Assembly: GCF_016894345.1 (NCBI RefSeq)
Contig: NZ_CP069798.1
Location: forward strand, 1,323,385 to 1,387,384
Reading direction: 5' to 3'
Origin: Paralysiella testudinis
GTDB lineage: Bacteria; Pseudomonadota; Gammaproteobacteria; Burkholderiales; Neisseriaceae
DNA: 64,000 nt
In this document: piece by piece, positions 54,441 to 63,303 of the stretch
Position numbering within the stretch: the first letter of the stretch is position 1
Layout of the letters: each line of letters begins with the position of its first letter
Program-made: the position numbers and the translations under genes
Notes under the pieces: model-generated
Told to the model about the DNA's origin: nothing
Seen by the model: the letters and a program-made list of their open reading frames with translations, nothing else
The model's database searches: none

Positions 54441-55637
54441 ATGTTTCAACACGTCGAATTTTACCCCGGCGACCCGATTCTGGGCCTAATGGACAAATTC
54501 AACCAAGACCCGCGCCACGATATTAAAGTAAACCTCGGCGTGGGGGTGTATTACGACGAAGCAGGCCGCTTGCCGGTGCTCGAATGCGTCAAAACCGCTG
54601 AGGCAGCGCGTGCCAATCCGCCGCAAGCGCGCCCTTATTTGCCGATGGACGGCCTGCCTGGCTACCGCAAAGCGTGCCAAAATCTGCTGTTCGGTGCCGA
54701 TAATGAAGCCGTACAATCCGGCCGCATCGCCACCATCGCCACCTTGGGCGGCTCCGGTGCCTTGCGTGTGGGCGCCGACTTTATTCATCAATGGTTTCCG
54801 CAAGCCAAGGCTTATGTGAGCAACCCCACTTGGGGCAACCACATCAGCATTTTCGAAGGTGCCGGCTTCACTGTGGGCAAATACCCCTATTATGATGCCG
54901 CCACCATCGGCGTGAAATTCGATGAAATGCTGTCGTTTTTCAACAGCCTAAACGAAAACGATGTGGTGATTCTGCATCCTTGCTGCCACAACCCCACCGG
55001 CGTGGATTTGAGCAATGCGCAATGGGATCAAGTGCTGCAAGTGGTGCAGGCCAAAAAGCTGATTCCGTTTATGGACATCGCTTACCAAGGCTTTGGCGAC
55101 GATATGGACGGCGATGTGTACGCCATCCGCAAAGCCGTAGCCATGGGCTTAAGCGTGTTTGTGAGCAACTCGTTTTCCAAGAACCTGTCGCTCTACGGCG
55201 AGCGCGTGGGCGGCTTGTCGGTGGTGTGCCCCAACGCCGAAGAAGCCAAACTGGTGCAAGGCCAGCTTAAATTTACCGTGCGCCGCATCTATTCCAGCCC
55301 ACCCGCCCACGGCGGCCATGTGGTGGACGATGTGATGAACAACCCGGCCTTGTTTGCGCAATGGGTGGGCGAAGTCTATGCAATGCGCGACCGCATCCGC
55401 GCCATGCGCCAGCAGTTGCAAGACGTGCTCAGCGCCAAAGTGCCGGGGCGTGATTTCAGCTACTTCACCAAACAGCGCGGCATGTTCAGCTTTACCGGCC
55501 TCACCCCCGAGCAAGTGGCGCGCCTGCAAAGCGAATTTGCGGTGTATATGGTAGACAACGGCCGCATGTGCGTGGCCGGGCTGAACAGCAAAAACATTGA
55601 CTATGTGGCCAATGCGATTGCAGCGGTATTGCAATAA
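54441..55637 (+). CDS. tyrB: Aromatic amino acid aminotransferase (TyrB/AspC family)
   Basis: A PLP enzyme of 398 residues exchanging amino groups between aromatic amino acids or aspartate and 2-oxoglutarate. Motifs: 'VNLGVGVYYDEAGRLPVLECV', 'PYLPMDGLPGYRKACQNLLFG', 'HPCCHNPTGVDLS', 'DIAYQGFG' and the PLP-lysine loop 'SNSFSKNLSLYGERVGGLSVV'. AAGGAA precedes the ATG at 54441. TyrB and AspC cannot be separated with certainty without alignment; the symbol is the likelier choice in Neisseriaceae. Confidence 0.9.
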   Translation: MFQHVEFYPGDPILGLMDKFNQDPRHDIKVNLGVGVYYDEAGRLPVLECVKTAEAARANPPQARPYLPMDGLPGYRKACQNLLFGADNEAVQSGRIATIATLGGSGALRVGADFIHQWFPQAKAYVSNPTWGNHISIFEGAGFTVGKYPYYDAATIGVKFDEMLSFFNSLNENDVVILHPCCHNPTGVDLSNAQWDQVLQVVQAKKLIPFMDIAYQGFGDDMDGDVYAIRKAVAMGLSVFVSNSFSKNLSLYGERVGGLSVVCPNAEEAKLVQGQLKFTVRRIYSSPPAHGGHVVDDVMNNPALFAQWVGEVYAMRDRIRAMRQQLQDVLSAKVPGRDFSYFTKQRGMFSFTGLTPEQVARLQSEFAVYMVDNGRMCVAGLNSKNIDYVANAIAAVLQ

Positions 55638-55661
55638 AACGCTTGATTATTGTAAGTAATT

Positions 55662-55695
55662 AAAAAGGCTGCCTGAAAGTTTCAGGCAGCCTTTT
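55662..55695. terminator. Bidirectional DUS hairpin terminator
   Basis: AAAAAGGCTGCCTGAAA and TTTCAGGCAGCCTTTT pair almost perfectly, between the convergent tyrB and autotransporter genes. Confidence 0.85.
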
Positions 55696-55718
55696 GGTTT
55701 GGTTGATCAAACCTGTGT

Positions 55719-57755
55719 TTAAAACCGTGCCCCCACGCCTATTTGCAAACTGGTTTGGCTGTGGCCGCTGCGCGCAAAGTCACGCCCAGCGGCGGCAAAG
55801 GCGCGCCACGGTGATGCCGCAGGCTGCCATTGCACGCCCAATTGGGCATTTAACCAGCTGCGGTCGTTAGCCGGGGCGGCCACGCTGAAATGGCTGCCGT
55901 TCATACCGGCGCGCACATTGTCATTGTTGTTGCGCCATTCTTTCACCCAGCGCAGTTGGGCGTAGGGCTGCCAATCTCCGGCTTGGTAAGCGGCTTCGAC
56001 GCCCACGCCGCTGCGTAGCGAAGTGTATTTTTGTTCGTCAAACTGCATTTGCGTGGCACCGCCGCTGTGCTCGGCAAAGCCGTGCACCTTGCCTTTCACT
56101 ATCATCAGGTCGGCCAATGCCGATAGGCGGGTTTGGCCGAATTGCCACTGGTGGCCGCCAAAGACACCGGCACCGAGGCTGCTGCCGCCGGTTTCGCCTT
56201 GTTGACTAAGCTGCGCTTGCCCTAGCTGGATATGGCGGCGGGTGTTGTAGTCGGCATCGTTGATTTGCATCATGCTGCCTGCCCACCATTGCGGTGCATC
56301 GTAGCGCACCACGGCGGTGGCGCTGTTGGTTTTGGCGTTGACGCGGGTGTGGCCGCTTTTTTGGTCTTGGTCTTGGCGGCTGAACACCAAGCCCAATTGC
56401 CAAGTGTCGCTTAATTGTGCTTTGGCACCGGCGTGCACTATGTTGCCGCCATCACCGCCGGTATCGTGCTGATAAGCAGCCACGGCATCCAGTGTGCGGG
56501 CAGGCTGGCGGTTGCTGCGATTGCGGTCGCTGTCTTGGCGTACAAAATCGGCGGCTGCGGCACCGCTTTGCAGCCCCAGTGCGCGCAATGCCGCCATATC
56601 GGCAGGTGCTTGCAAGGTGGCCAGCAAATAATCGGCCATGATTTGGTGGGCTTTGGGGCCGGGATGGAAGCCATCGGCAAACAGTTTGGCATCGGCAGCG
56701 GCTTGATCCACAGGCGTACACAAGGTGGCGGCGGTGCTGCCGCTACAGGCGGTGCCGGTGGTGTTGTTAAAACCGTATTGCTCCGGCTTGGCCAGCATAT
56801 CGCTGAAGAGGGCGTTGGTGTCGAGCCGCACCACATTGCCGCCCACTTGATTTACCGCGCTGGTGGTGGCACTGTTGAGTTGGTTGGTGGCGGCGCTGGC
56901 GCTGGCGGTGAAGCTTTGATATTGCTGTTGCAGGCTGGCGTTGAATGCGGCTTGGCTGATGCCGGCTTGGCTGAGTGCCGCGCCTAAGGGTGAGGCGTAA
57001 ATGGCGGCGGCGGTGTCGTTCAGCACTTGCGCGCGGGTGGTGTCAAAATCGGCTTGCGAGGTTTGTTGGGCGGCATTTAGGCGTGCCGAGGCTGCCTGAA
57101 AAGCCTGATTAAATGCGGCACTGGCGATTGCGCCTTGGCCGGGCGCTACTTGATTTACTTGCTGACCAAAACCGGCCGCTGCTGCGGCACCAAATTGCTG
57201 GAACAAAGACGGGGTATACACCACATTGGGCACGGTGGGCATCACCACCAGATTCACGCCGGCTTGCTTGAGGGTTTGCCATTGTTGTGCACTGGCTTGT
57301 GCGGCGGCGCCGGTGCTGGCCAAAACTTCTGCGGTGGGGCTGGCGCTGGCTTGAGCGCGAGTGAGGATGGCGGCCATATCATTGCCGCCGCCCCACACAA
57401 TATGCAGGGCATCTGTTTTAACCCCGGCGGCGAGGTAGTTGCTGACTTGTTGTTGTAAGGCTAAGTTGGGCTGTATGGCGGTGCCGGGGCTGTTGCTGCC
57501 CACCACCACGCCGCCACTGTAGGCATAGATATTGCCACCCTTGCCGGAAGCCGTTGCGGTGCCGCCCAGCGCCTTGGCAATATGCTCATCGTAAAGCGAG
57601 TTGAGGCTGCCATCGGCTTTGGCATAGGTGGCTTTCAAATTCCAGCCGGGCTGCCCCACGTCGCTGAGGCTGTCGCCCAATACCACCAAGTCTTGCGCCA
57701 ACGCCAGCGGTGCGTAAGCGGCCAGTAAACCGGCCATCCAGTAATGTGCTTTCAT
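55719..57755 (-). CDS. GDSL-esterase autotransporter (EstA-like)
   Basis: 678 residues. A signal peptide (ending 'PLALA') is followed by a GDSL/SGNH hydrolase passenger: block I 'VVLGDSLSDVG' (nucleophile Ser29), block III 'WGGGNDMAA' (Asn125) and block V 'DGFHPGPKAH' (Asp361, His364). A long Ala/Gln-rich insertion lies about 205-305. From about residue 415 the protein has the alternating pattern of an outer-membrane beta-barrel, ending in 'IGVGARF' with terminal Phe. This is the layout of EstA-type lipases held on the cell surface. The substrate is probably a short- or medium-chain ester or a phospholipid. GGAG is 16 bases upstream; a nearer GAG may serve. Confidence 0.9.
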   Translation of the reverse strand: MKAHYWMAGLLAAYAPLALAQDLVVLGDSLSDVGQPGWNLKATYAKADGSLNSLYDEHIAKALGGTATASGKGGNIYAYSGGVVVGSNSPGTAIQPNLALQQQVSNYLAAGVKTDALHIVWGGGNDMAAILTRAQASASPTAEVLASTGAAAQASAQQWQTLKQAGVNLVVMPTVPNVVYTPSLFQQFGAAAAAGFGQQVNQVAPGQGAIASAAFNQAFQAASARLNAAQQTSQADFDTTRAQVLNDTAAAIYASPLGAALSQAGISQAAFNASLQQQYQSFTASASAATNQLNSATTSAVNQVGGNVVRLDTNALFSDMLAKPEQYGFNNTTGTACSGSTAATLCTPVDQAAADAKLFADGFHPGPKAHQIMADYLLATLQAPADMAALRALGLQSGAAAADFVRQDSDRNRSNRQPARTLDAVAAYQHDTGGDGGNIVHAGAKAQLSDTWQLGLVFSRQDQDQKSGHTRVNAKTNSATAVVRYDAPQWWAGSMMQINDADYNTRRHIQLGQAQLSQQGETGGSSLGAGVFGGHQWQFGQTRLSALADLMIVKGKVHGFAEHSGGATQMQFDEQKYTSLRSGVGVEAAYQAGDWQPYAQLRWVKEWRNNNDNVRAGMNGSHFSVAAPANDRSWLNAQLGVQWQPAASPWRAFAAAGRDFARSGHSQTSLQIGVGARF

Positions 57756-57971
57756 GTTTTGCTCTTTTCTCCGTAATCCGTAAACGGCCTGTTTTTGTTT
57801 TATGTTGTGGATGTAATTCAAGCCCCGATTGGGCATTAGATACTATATTCAAACTCAAATGACAGCAAGCATGGATAAGTTGAAATAGTGTGTGGGAATC
57901 GTTTTATTTTAGAGTTTATTACCCAATAATATCGTATTGAATAGCAAAAAATGTTGTGTGCGAGAAGTCAC

Positions 57972-58006
57972 AAAAAAGGCTGCCTGAAACGTTCAGGCAG
58001 CCTTTT
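57972..58006. terminator. DUS hairpin terminator after nhaA
   Basis: AAAAAAGGCTGCCTGAA and TTCAGGCAGCCTTTT pair around a 4-base loop beyond the nhaA stop (minus strand). Confidence 0.8.
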
Positions 58007-58021
58007 ACATATTAGTTGGGT

Positions 58022-59167
58022 TTAGTTTTTGCTTTTCGGGCAGGTAAAGCGCAACACCAAATAACCCAGCACGCCGGAGAGCAAAGAGCCGATAAATACG
58101 CCCACTTTGCTGTAATCCTGCCATTGCGGATCGTTAAAGGCCAACAGGCTGATAAACAGGCTCATGGTAAAGCCGATACCGCACAGCAGCGACACGCCGT
58201 AAAGCTGCATTAAGTTGGCGCCTTCCGGCAATTTGGCCAAGCCGGTTTTCACCAGCAGCCACACCAAGCCGAAAATACCCAGCTGTTTGCCCGCAAACAG
58301 GCCTAAGGTAATGCCCAATACCACCGGCTCCATCAGCCACGCCCAAGAGAAGCTGGCAAACGACACCCCGGCATTGGCAAAGCCAAAGATAGGCACAATC
58401 AAGAAAGCGACCCATGGCGACAAGCCATGCTCCCATTGCAATAACGGCGCTTCTTTAACACTGTCGGTTACCCGCAGCGGAATGGTGAGCGCCAGCACCA
58501 CGCCCGCCAAGGTGGCGTGAATCCCCGATTTGAGCACCAAAAACCACAATATTGCGCCCAACAGCATATAGGGTTTGTTGTTTAATACGCCTTTCAGGTT
58601 CAGTGCCACCAATGCGGCCAGCACTACGGCGGCCAGCAGCAAATACAGGGTTTGTAATTCGGCAGTGTAAAACAGGGCAATCACCACAATGGCCGCTAAG
58701 TCGTCCATAATCGCCAAGGCGGTTAAGAATATTTTAAGCGACACCGGCACGCGGCTGCCCAACAGAGCCAATACACCCAGCGCAAAGGCAATATCGGTGG
58801 CCGCTGGAATCGCCCAGCCTTTGCTGGTGGGGCTATTAAAGCCGTTAATCAGCAGATAAATCAGCGCGGGCACGGCCAAGCCGGCAAAGGCGGCTAAGCT
58901 TGGTAATAAACGCTTGGCATTGGTGTCCAGCTCGCCTTCGAGCAGCTCACGTTTTACTTCTAAGCCCACATACAAAAAGAACAAGGCCATTAAGCCGTCG
59001 TTCACCCAGTGCAATACGCTCAAGCCTGCTACATAACTTTTTAGTACACCAAAATACACATCCGCCGCACCGCTATTGGCCATTATCATGCCCAATACCG
59101 CCGCCACCATCAATACGATGCCGGCTGCCGGCTCCGATCGGAAAAAATGAACAATTTTATCGCGCAT
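58022..59167 (-). CDS. nhaA: Na+/H+ antiporter NhaA
   Basis: A 381-residue inner-membrane antiporter for sodium and pH homeostasis, with about 12 helices. Signature stretches: 'FFLYVGLEVKRELLEGEL', 'AATDIAFALGVLALLG', the ion-binding Asp pair in 'TALAIMDDLAAIVVIALFY' and 'LLCGIGFTMSLFISLLAF'. The ATG at 59167 is preferred (AAAGGG 8 bases upstream) to one six codons earlier. Followed by a DUS terminator. bioD upstream is on the same strand but 67 bases away. Confidence 0.95.
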   Translation of the reverse strand: MRDKIVHFFRSEPAAGIVLMVAAVLGMIMANSGAADVYFGVLKSYVAGLSVLHWVNDGLMALFFLYVGLEVKRELLEGELDTNAKRLLPSLAAFAGLAVPALIYLLINGFNSPTSKGWAIPAATDIAFALGVLALLGSRVPVSLKIFLTALAIMDDLAAIVVIALFYTAELQTLYLLLAAVVLAALVALNLKGVLNNKPYMLLGAILWFLVLKSGIHATLAGVVLALTIPLRVTDSVKEAPLLQWEHGLSPWVAFLIVPIFGFANAGVSFASFSWAWLMEPVVLGITLGLFAGKQLGIFGLVWLLVKTGLAKLPEGANLMQLYGVSLLCGIGFTMSLFISLLAFNDPQWQDYSKVGVFIGSLLSGVLGYLVLRFTCPKSKN

Positions 59168-59234
59168 ACGCCATCCCTTTCTCAAATAAAATTAAAAAAT
59201 AAATCTTAGCAATACGGTGTCTTCAATAAGGCAT

Positions 59235-59924
59235 TCAAGGCCATTGCAGCGGTGCCAAATCCAGATAGCTTGCCCGTTCGGCCGCGCTACTGTTTGGCAT
59301 ATGCGGCAGTACGCCCAAAAGGGGTACGGGCAAGCGTGCCGACAAACTGGCCACATAGTCATCCAAGCGATGCGGCTGCGGGGTGACACAATTGGCTATC
59401 CAACCCAAAAACGGCAAATCCGCAGCGGCAATCGCGTGCGCAGTAAGCAAGGCGTGGTTGATGGCGCCCAGCTTAATGCCCACCACCAAAACCACCGGCA
59501 AGCGCTCGGCTGCCACCCAGTCGGCAAAGTCGATATGCTCATTCAATGGCGTATGCCAGCCGCCCGCACCTTCTACCAGTACTAAATCAGCTTGTTGTTG
59601 CCACAGAGCCAGCTGCCGGCTCATCTGCTTGATGTCAATGGCCATGCCGCTGTCTTGCGCCGCCAAATGTGGGGCGGTGGCCTCGGCATAAGTGTGGATA
59701 TTGTGCTTGGCATGGTTATTGCATACATTTGAGGCAGCCTGTAAGGCCAAAACGTCTTCATTACAGCCGTTTTGGTTTATGCCTGAGGCCACCGGCTTGT
59801 AACCGGCCACGCGTAAACCTTGTAGAGACCAAGCAGCCAACAAGGCTTCACTGCAAAAAGTTTTACCCACTTCAGTGTCGGTGCCGGTAACGAACACCGT
59901 TTTGGTTTGGTGTGATTGCAGCAT
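59235..59924 (-). CDS. bioD: Dethiobiotin synthetase
   Basis: Forms the ureido ring of dethiobiotin from diaminopelargonate, CO2 and ATP. 229 residues: P-loop 'VTGTDTEVGKTFCSEALL', 'GYKPVASG', 'LVEGAGGWHTPLN' and 'VVLVVGIKLGAINHALLTAHAI'. AGGAAA lies 4 bases before the ATG. No other biotin genes are beside it, so the pathway is scattered. Confidence 0.94.
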   Translation of the reverse strand: MLQSHQTKTVFVTGTDTEVGKTFCSEALLAAWSLQGLRVAGYKPVASGINQNGCNEDVLALQAASNVCNNHAKHNIHTYAEATAPHLAAQDSGMAIDIKQMSRQLALWQQQADLVLVEGAGGWHTPLNEHIDFADWVAAERLPVVLVVGIKLGAINHALLTAHAIAAADLPFLGWIANCVTPQPHRLDDYVASLSARLPVPLLGVLPHMPNSSAAERASYLDLAPLQWP

Positions 59925-60213
59925 ATATTTTCCTGAAACATCTGCAATTAACCGTAAACTGCATTGAACTTACCGCAGTTGCTAATTTCAAATAAACCAA
60001 TTAAAGAGGCTGCATACTAACACAAAATGGCACTTTCTTGCCGTAGAGCGCGGGCTTTGACAAAAAATTGCATCCGAGCATTACAAGTTATATACAGACT
60101 GATGGTGTTCAGCATGTTGGCATATATTGCGATTCATTTGAAATTAACCGTAATGGCTTAAATAGGTGTAACATTCAGTAATATTTTATGAAAATTATTT
60201 GTGTAAATTTGTT

Positions 60214-60666
60214 ATGAATAATCTAAATAGGCAATCAAGTGCTGGCTTTACCCTCATCGAAGTGATGATTATCGTGGTAATTATCGCCATTTTGGCGGCC
60301 ATTGCTTGGCCCAGCTATCAAAACTTTATCCGCCAAACCCGACTGGAGCGGGCGCGTGCCGATTTGATGACCAACGCGCAGATGATGGAGCGTTTCTACA
60401 GCCAATGCCATACCTTTACCCCGGCTTCCGGCGCCCAAGCGCCGTGTAATGTGGCTGCGCCCGCTTTGACCACCAGTGATGAAGTCAGCCGTTTTTTTAC
60501 CATTCGCTATGGTGCCAATAATCCGGGTGCAAATAATTATGAATTGGTGGCGGCGCCGCTGGCCAATACAGGGGAAACACGCGAGCTGCGTTACGACAGC
60601 ACCAACAGCATGACATTATGTGAGCCGGGGGCAGTGGCTGCCTCTGATGTTTGCAGGGTTTATTGA
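60214..60666 (+). CDS. Type IV pilin-like minor pilin
   Basis: 150 residues. A short leader (MNNLNRQSSAG) precedes the prepilin peptidase site 'G-FTLIEVMIIVVIIAILAAIAW' with Glu5 of the mature protein; the N-methylated helix is complete. The globular part has four Cys ('SQCHTF', 'APCNVA', 'TLCEPG', 'DVCRVY') that could make two disulfides, the last pair near the C-terminus as in PilE-type pilins. It resembles PilE/PilX-like minor pilins; which one is uncertain. A TTGACA with a weak TTACAA 18 bases on, about 130 bases upstream (60057-60086), is a promoter candidate. It is followed by a strong terminator and then comP. Confidence 0.85.
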   Translation: MNNLNRQSSAGFTLIEVMIIVVIIAILAAIAWPSYQNFIRQTRLERARADLMTNAQMMERFYSQCHTFTPASGAQAPCNVAAPALTTSDEVSRFFTIRYGANNPGANNYELVAAPLANTGETRELRYDSTNSMTLCEPGAVAASDVCRVY

Positions 60667-60691
60667 TGTTTGTTGGAGTTTACCTGAGTTT

Positions 60692-60731
60692 AAAAATCGG
60701 CTAACGCAATATTATGCGTTGGCCGATTTTA
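60692..60731 (+). terminator. Terminator between the two pilin genes
   Basis: AAAATCGGCTAACGCA and TGCGTTGGCCGATTTT form a long stem (one G-T pair) with a 6-base loop, so comP is transcribed independently of the first pilin. Confidence 0.88.
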
Positions 60732-60747
60732 CTTGGTCTGTGCCAAA

Positions 60748-60773
60748 GCATTCGATATACTTATATTGAATGC
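60748..60773. promoter_or_regulatory. 26-base palindrome upstream of comP
   Basis: GCATTCGATATACTTATATTGAATGC has arms GCATTC/GAATGC and ATATA/TATAT with one mismatch between. It lies about 95 bases before the comP start in a non-coding region and has operator-like symmetry. Confidence 0.4.
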
Positions 60774-60868
60774 ATTTGTCATTTTAGATAACTGCCTAAA
60801 TAGCTTCACTTTGTAAAAGCACATCGTTGCCGATTTTCATTATCAAACCATGATTATGGAGGTCTGTT

Positions 60869-61348
60869 ATGTTTGCCCGAAATTCACGTTATCTTGGTTT
60901 TACATTGATGGAAATGATGTTGGTGTTGGCCATTCTTGCCATTGTGGCGGCCATTGCTTGGCCAAGCTATCAAAATCATGTGCGCCAAACCCGGCTGAAC
61001 GAAGCCAAAAGCGCACTGCTCAATAACAGCCAGGCATTGGAGCGCTTTTACAGCCAAAATCACCGCTTTAAAACCAACAGCACCACTTGGATGCCCTTGC
61101 CCATCACCGAAACCGCTCATTTTTGCTTGCGCTTGCAAGGCAATCCGCGCGGCACCAATAGCGACAGTATTTATACCTTGAAAGCGGTGGCTTTTAATCC
61201 CGAGCAAGAGCCGCGCATCATTAAAATAAGCCAAGATCTCACCGTGATGGTGTGCGAAGAAAGCAGCAGCCGTTGTAGCGAAAGCACGCCTTTTTTTACC
61301 GGTGGCAGCAGTGTAGACAAACGTTGTAAAATTATTGGCACCGCTTGA
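60869..61348 (+). CDS. comP: ComP, DNA-uptake-sequence receptor pilin
   Basis: A minor type IV pilin that binds the DNA uptake sequence during natural transformation. 159 residues with GGAGG 6 bases before the ATG. The 10-residue leader ends at 'G-FTLMEMMLVLAILAIVAAIAW' (Glu15 = mature Glu5). The globular part follows ComP of Neisseria closely in order: 'LERFYSQNHRFKTNSTTW', 'LPITETAHFCLRLQGNPRG', 'YTLKAVAFNPEQEPRIIKI', 'LTVMVCEESSSRCSEST' and 'DKRCKI'. The four Cys (86, 129, 136, 153) correspond to the two disulfides that shape the DNA-binding face. Its specificity should match the AGGCTGCCTGAA repeats of this genome. Monocistronic, between two terminators. Confidence 0.93.
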   Translation: MFARNSRYLGFTLMEMMLVLAILAIVAAIAWPSYQNHVRQTRLNEAKSALLNNSQALERFYSQNHRFKTNSTTWMPLPITETAHFCLRLQGNPRGTNSDSIYTLKAVAFNPEQEPRIIKISQDLTVMVCEESSSRCSESTPFFTGGSSVDKRCKIIGTA

Positions 61349-61354
61349 AAATAT

Positions 61355-61385
61355 AAAAAACCACCCAGACAGGGTGGTTTTTTGT
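61355..61385. terminator. Terminator after comP
   Basis: AAAAAACCACCC and GGGTGGTTTTTT form a stem with T-runs in both directions, serving comP and the convergent small gene. Confidence 0.9.
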
Positions 61386-61402
61386 TGGGAGTCGCAATAA
61401 TA

Positions 61403-61687
61403 TCAGCGGTTTTCCAACATGGCTGCCGGTTTTTTTTGCATATGGTCACGTTGGCTGCCGATAATATTGGCGTTTTGCTCGCGCGCCTTGGCCGCATCCA
61501 TAAAGATAACTTCCGGTGCGCTGGCGGGCTGTGCAGCGGCTGGCATGCTTTCCACCACTACGGGCGCACTCACATTGGCCACGGGTGCGCTGGCAGCCGG
61601 CTCGACTTCGGTAACGGGGGCTTTGGGGGCGGCCATCGCGACAGCAGACAAGCTTACAGCCGCCACGGCAGTTAGGAATTTTTTCAT
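61403..61687 (-). CDS. Small exported Ala/Pro-rich protein
   Basis: 94 residues, with a perfect GGAGG 5 bases before the ATG and a clear signal peptide 'KKFLTAVAAVSLSAVAMAA'. The mature part is low-complexity (Ala, Pro, Val, Ser, Glu) up to about residue 58 and ends in a charged helix 'MDAAKAREQNANIIGSQRDHMQKK'. No Cys, no membrane anchor, no recognised family. The strong ribosome site and signal peptide show that it is a real gene; its function is unknown. Confidence 0.75.
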   Translation of the reverse strand: MKKFLTAVAAVSLSAVAMAAPKAPVTEVEPAASAPVANVSAPVVVESMPAAAQPASAPEVIFMDAAKAREQNANIIGSQRDHMQKKPAAMLENR

Positions 61688-61961
61688 GTGAACCTCCGGT
61701 TGTTAATGAAACCACATAACCAATCACGATGATGGCGATGGTTTATTTCATGATGAAAAGACAACGGCCAATCCTATTGATGGCCGCGATACGCACAGTA
61801 GGAGTGGCTATGCGGGCTAAGGTTCGTTTAAATTTTCAATAATGGATTAATAAAAGTAAAGGCTTTGCGGCTTAAGTTGGTGTTGGTGTAAATCTGTGTG
61901 CCTGAATGTTGGTTTGAGATAAATGTTGGCCTAAATGCGTTGGGCAGCTGTGCTGATGAAA

Positions 61962-62013
61962 AGGCTGCCTGAAAGCATTTTTGCTGTGCAGAAACACAAT
62001 TTCAGGCAGCCTT
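61962..62013. repeat. DUS-bounded element with TGCAGAAACA interior
   Basis: AGGCTGCCTGAA and TTCAGGCAGCCT enclose about 27 bases including 'TTTTTGCTGTGCAGAAACA', an inverted relative of the 'GTTTCTGC...GC' interior of the elements at 5848 and 16894. Confidence 0.45.
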
Positions 62014-62027
62014 AATTTTGACGCCAA

Positions 62028-62053
62028 CAAAAAACCGGGCAGTCTGCCCGGTT
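62028..62053 (-). terminator. Terminator after the thiolase gene
   Basis: On the minus strand AAACCGGGCAGA and CTGCCCGGTTTTTTGTT form a GC-rich stem and T-run 22 bases after the stop. Confidence 0.9.
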
Positions 62054-62074
62054 TGATGGGTTCAAGCTATGATG

Positions 62075-63256
62075 TTAGTGGCGTTCTACTGCCAGCGCCA
62101 CACCCATACCGCCGCCGATACACAAGGTGGCCAAACCTTTTTTGGCGTCGCGACGCTGCATTTCATGCAGCAGGGTCACCAGAATGCGGTTACCTGAAGC
62201 GCCGATGGGGTGGCCTAAAGCGATGGCGCCGCCATTCACGTTTACCTTGTCCATATCAAACTTCAACTCACCGGCCACGCCCAAGGCTTGGGCGGCAAAG
62301 GCTTCGTTGGCTTCAATCACGTCTACTTCGTCTAAAGACCAGCCTGCGCGTTGCAGGGTTTTTTGTACGGCGCTTACCGGGCCCATACCCATGATTTCCG
62401 GTGCCACGCCGCTGGAAGCATAGGCTTTGATGGTGGCCAAGGGCTTTAAGCCCAGTTCTTTGGCTTTATCGGCCGACATCATCAATACCGCAGCGGCGCC
62501 ATCGTTGATGCCGGAAGCATTGGCTGCAGTTACGGTGCCGTCTTTTTTGAAGGCCGGGCGCGGTTTGCTAATGGTGTCGATTTTGGCGCCTTTTTTGATG
62601 AATTCATCTTCGGCAAACACCACCGGGTCGCCTTTGCGTTGCGGAATGCTCACCGGCACGATTTCTTCTTTGAATTTACCGGCTGCTTGCGCTGCTTCGG
62701 CTTTGTTTTGCGAGGCCACGGCCAGCTCGTCTTGGGCTTGGCGGCTGATGTTGTATTTTTCGGCAATGTTTTCGGCGGTGATGCCCATGTGGTATTGGTT
62801 GTAGGCATCGGTAAGGCCGTCGTACACCATGCTGTCGATTACTTTGCCGTCACCCATGCGCTGGCCATTGCGCATGCCGGGCAGCAGGTAGGGGGAGTTG
62901 GACATGGATTCTTGGCCGCCGGCAATCACGATATCGGCATCGCCGTTGGCAATGGCTTGAGCAGCCAAGTGCGTTACTTTCAGGCCGGAGCCGCATACTT
63001 GGTTGATAGTGAGGCAGGGCACGGTAACCGGCAAACCGGCTTTCAGGGCGGCTTGGCGTGCCGGATTTTGTCCTACGCCGGCGGTGAGCACTTGCCCCAT
63101 AATCACTTCGCTGACATCTTCTTTTTTAACGCCGGCTTCATTCAATAAGGCTTCGATCACAATGGCGCCCAATTCGGGTGCGCTCAATGAGGCCAATGCG
63201 CCGCTGAAATTGCCGATGGCGGTGCGTTTGGCGGCAACAATAACAACTTCTGACAT
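62075..63256 (-). CDS. Acetyl-CoA acetyltransferase (thiolase II)
   Basis: Condenses two acetyl-CoA to acetoacetyl-CoA, or the reverse. 393 residues with the acyl-accepting Cys in '[18 protein letters not shown]' (about Cys88), '[12 protein letters not shown]', the His of '[17 protein letters not shown]' and the second Cys in '[14 protein letters not shown]'. AAGGAG lies 7 bases before the ATG. The AtoB/PhaA type is clear from the length and motifs, but whether it serves degradation or polyhydroxybutyrate synthesis is not shown by its neighbours. Confidence 0.92.
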   Translation of the reverse strand: MSEVVIVAAKRTAIGNFSGALASLSAPELGAIVIEALLNEAGVKKEDVSEVIMGQVLTAGVGQNPARQAALKAGLPVTVPCLTINQVCGSGLKVTHLAAQAIANGDADIVIAGGQESMSNSPYLLPGMRNGQRMGDGKVIDSMVYDGLTDAYNQYHMGITAENIAEKYNISRQAQDELAVASQNKAEAAQAAGKFKEEIVPVSIPQRKGDPVVFAEDEFIKKGAKIDTISKPRPAFKKDGTVTAANASGINDGAAAVLMMSADKAKELGLKPLATIKAYASSGVAPEIMGMGPVSAVQKTLQRAGWSLDEVDVIEANEAFAAQALGVAGELKFDMDKVNVNGGAIALGHPIGASGNRILVTLLHEMQRRDAKKGLATLCIGGGMGVALAVERH

Positions 63257-63303
63257 AAGTGTTCTCCTTTAGATTTGAAGTGAATATCCGGCCAATACCG
63301 GCT

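Larger units (their letters stand above)
61688..62074. other. 387-base intergenic region
   Basis: No gene. Contains a DUS-bounded element (61962-62013) and the thiolase terminator (62028-62053). The part next to 61688 should hold the promoter of the small exported protein; no clear boxes were found. Confidence 0.55.
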
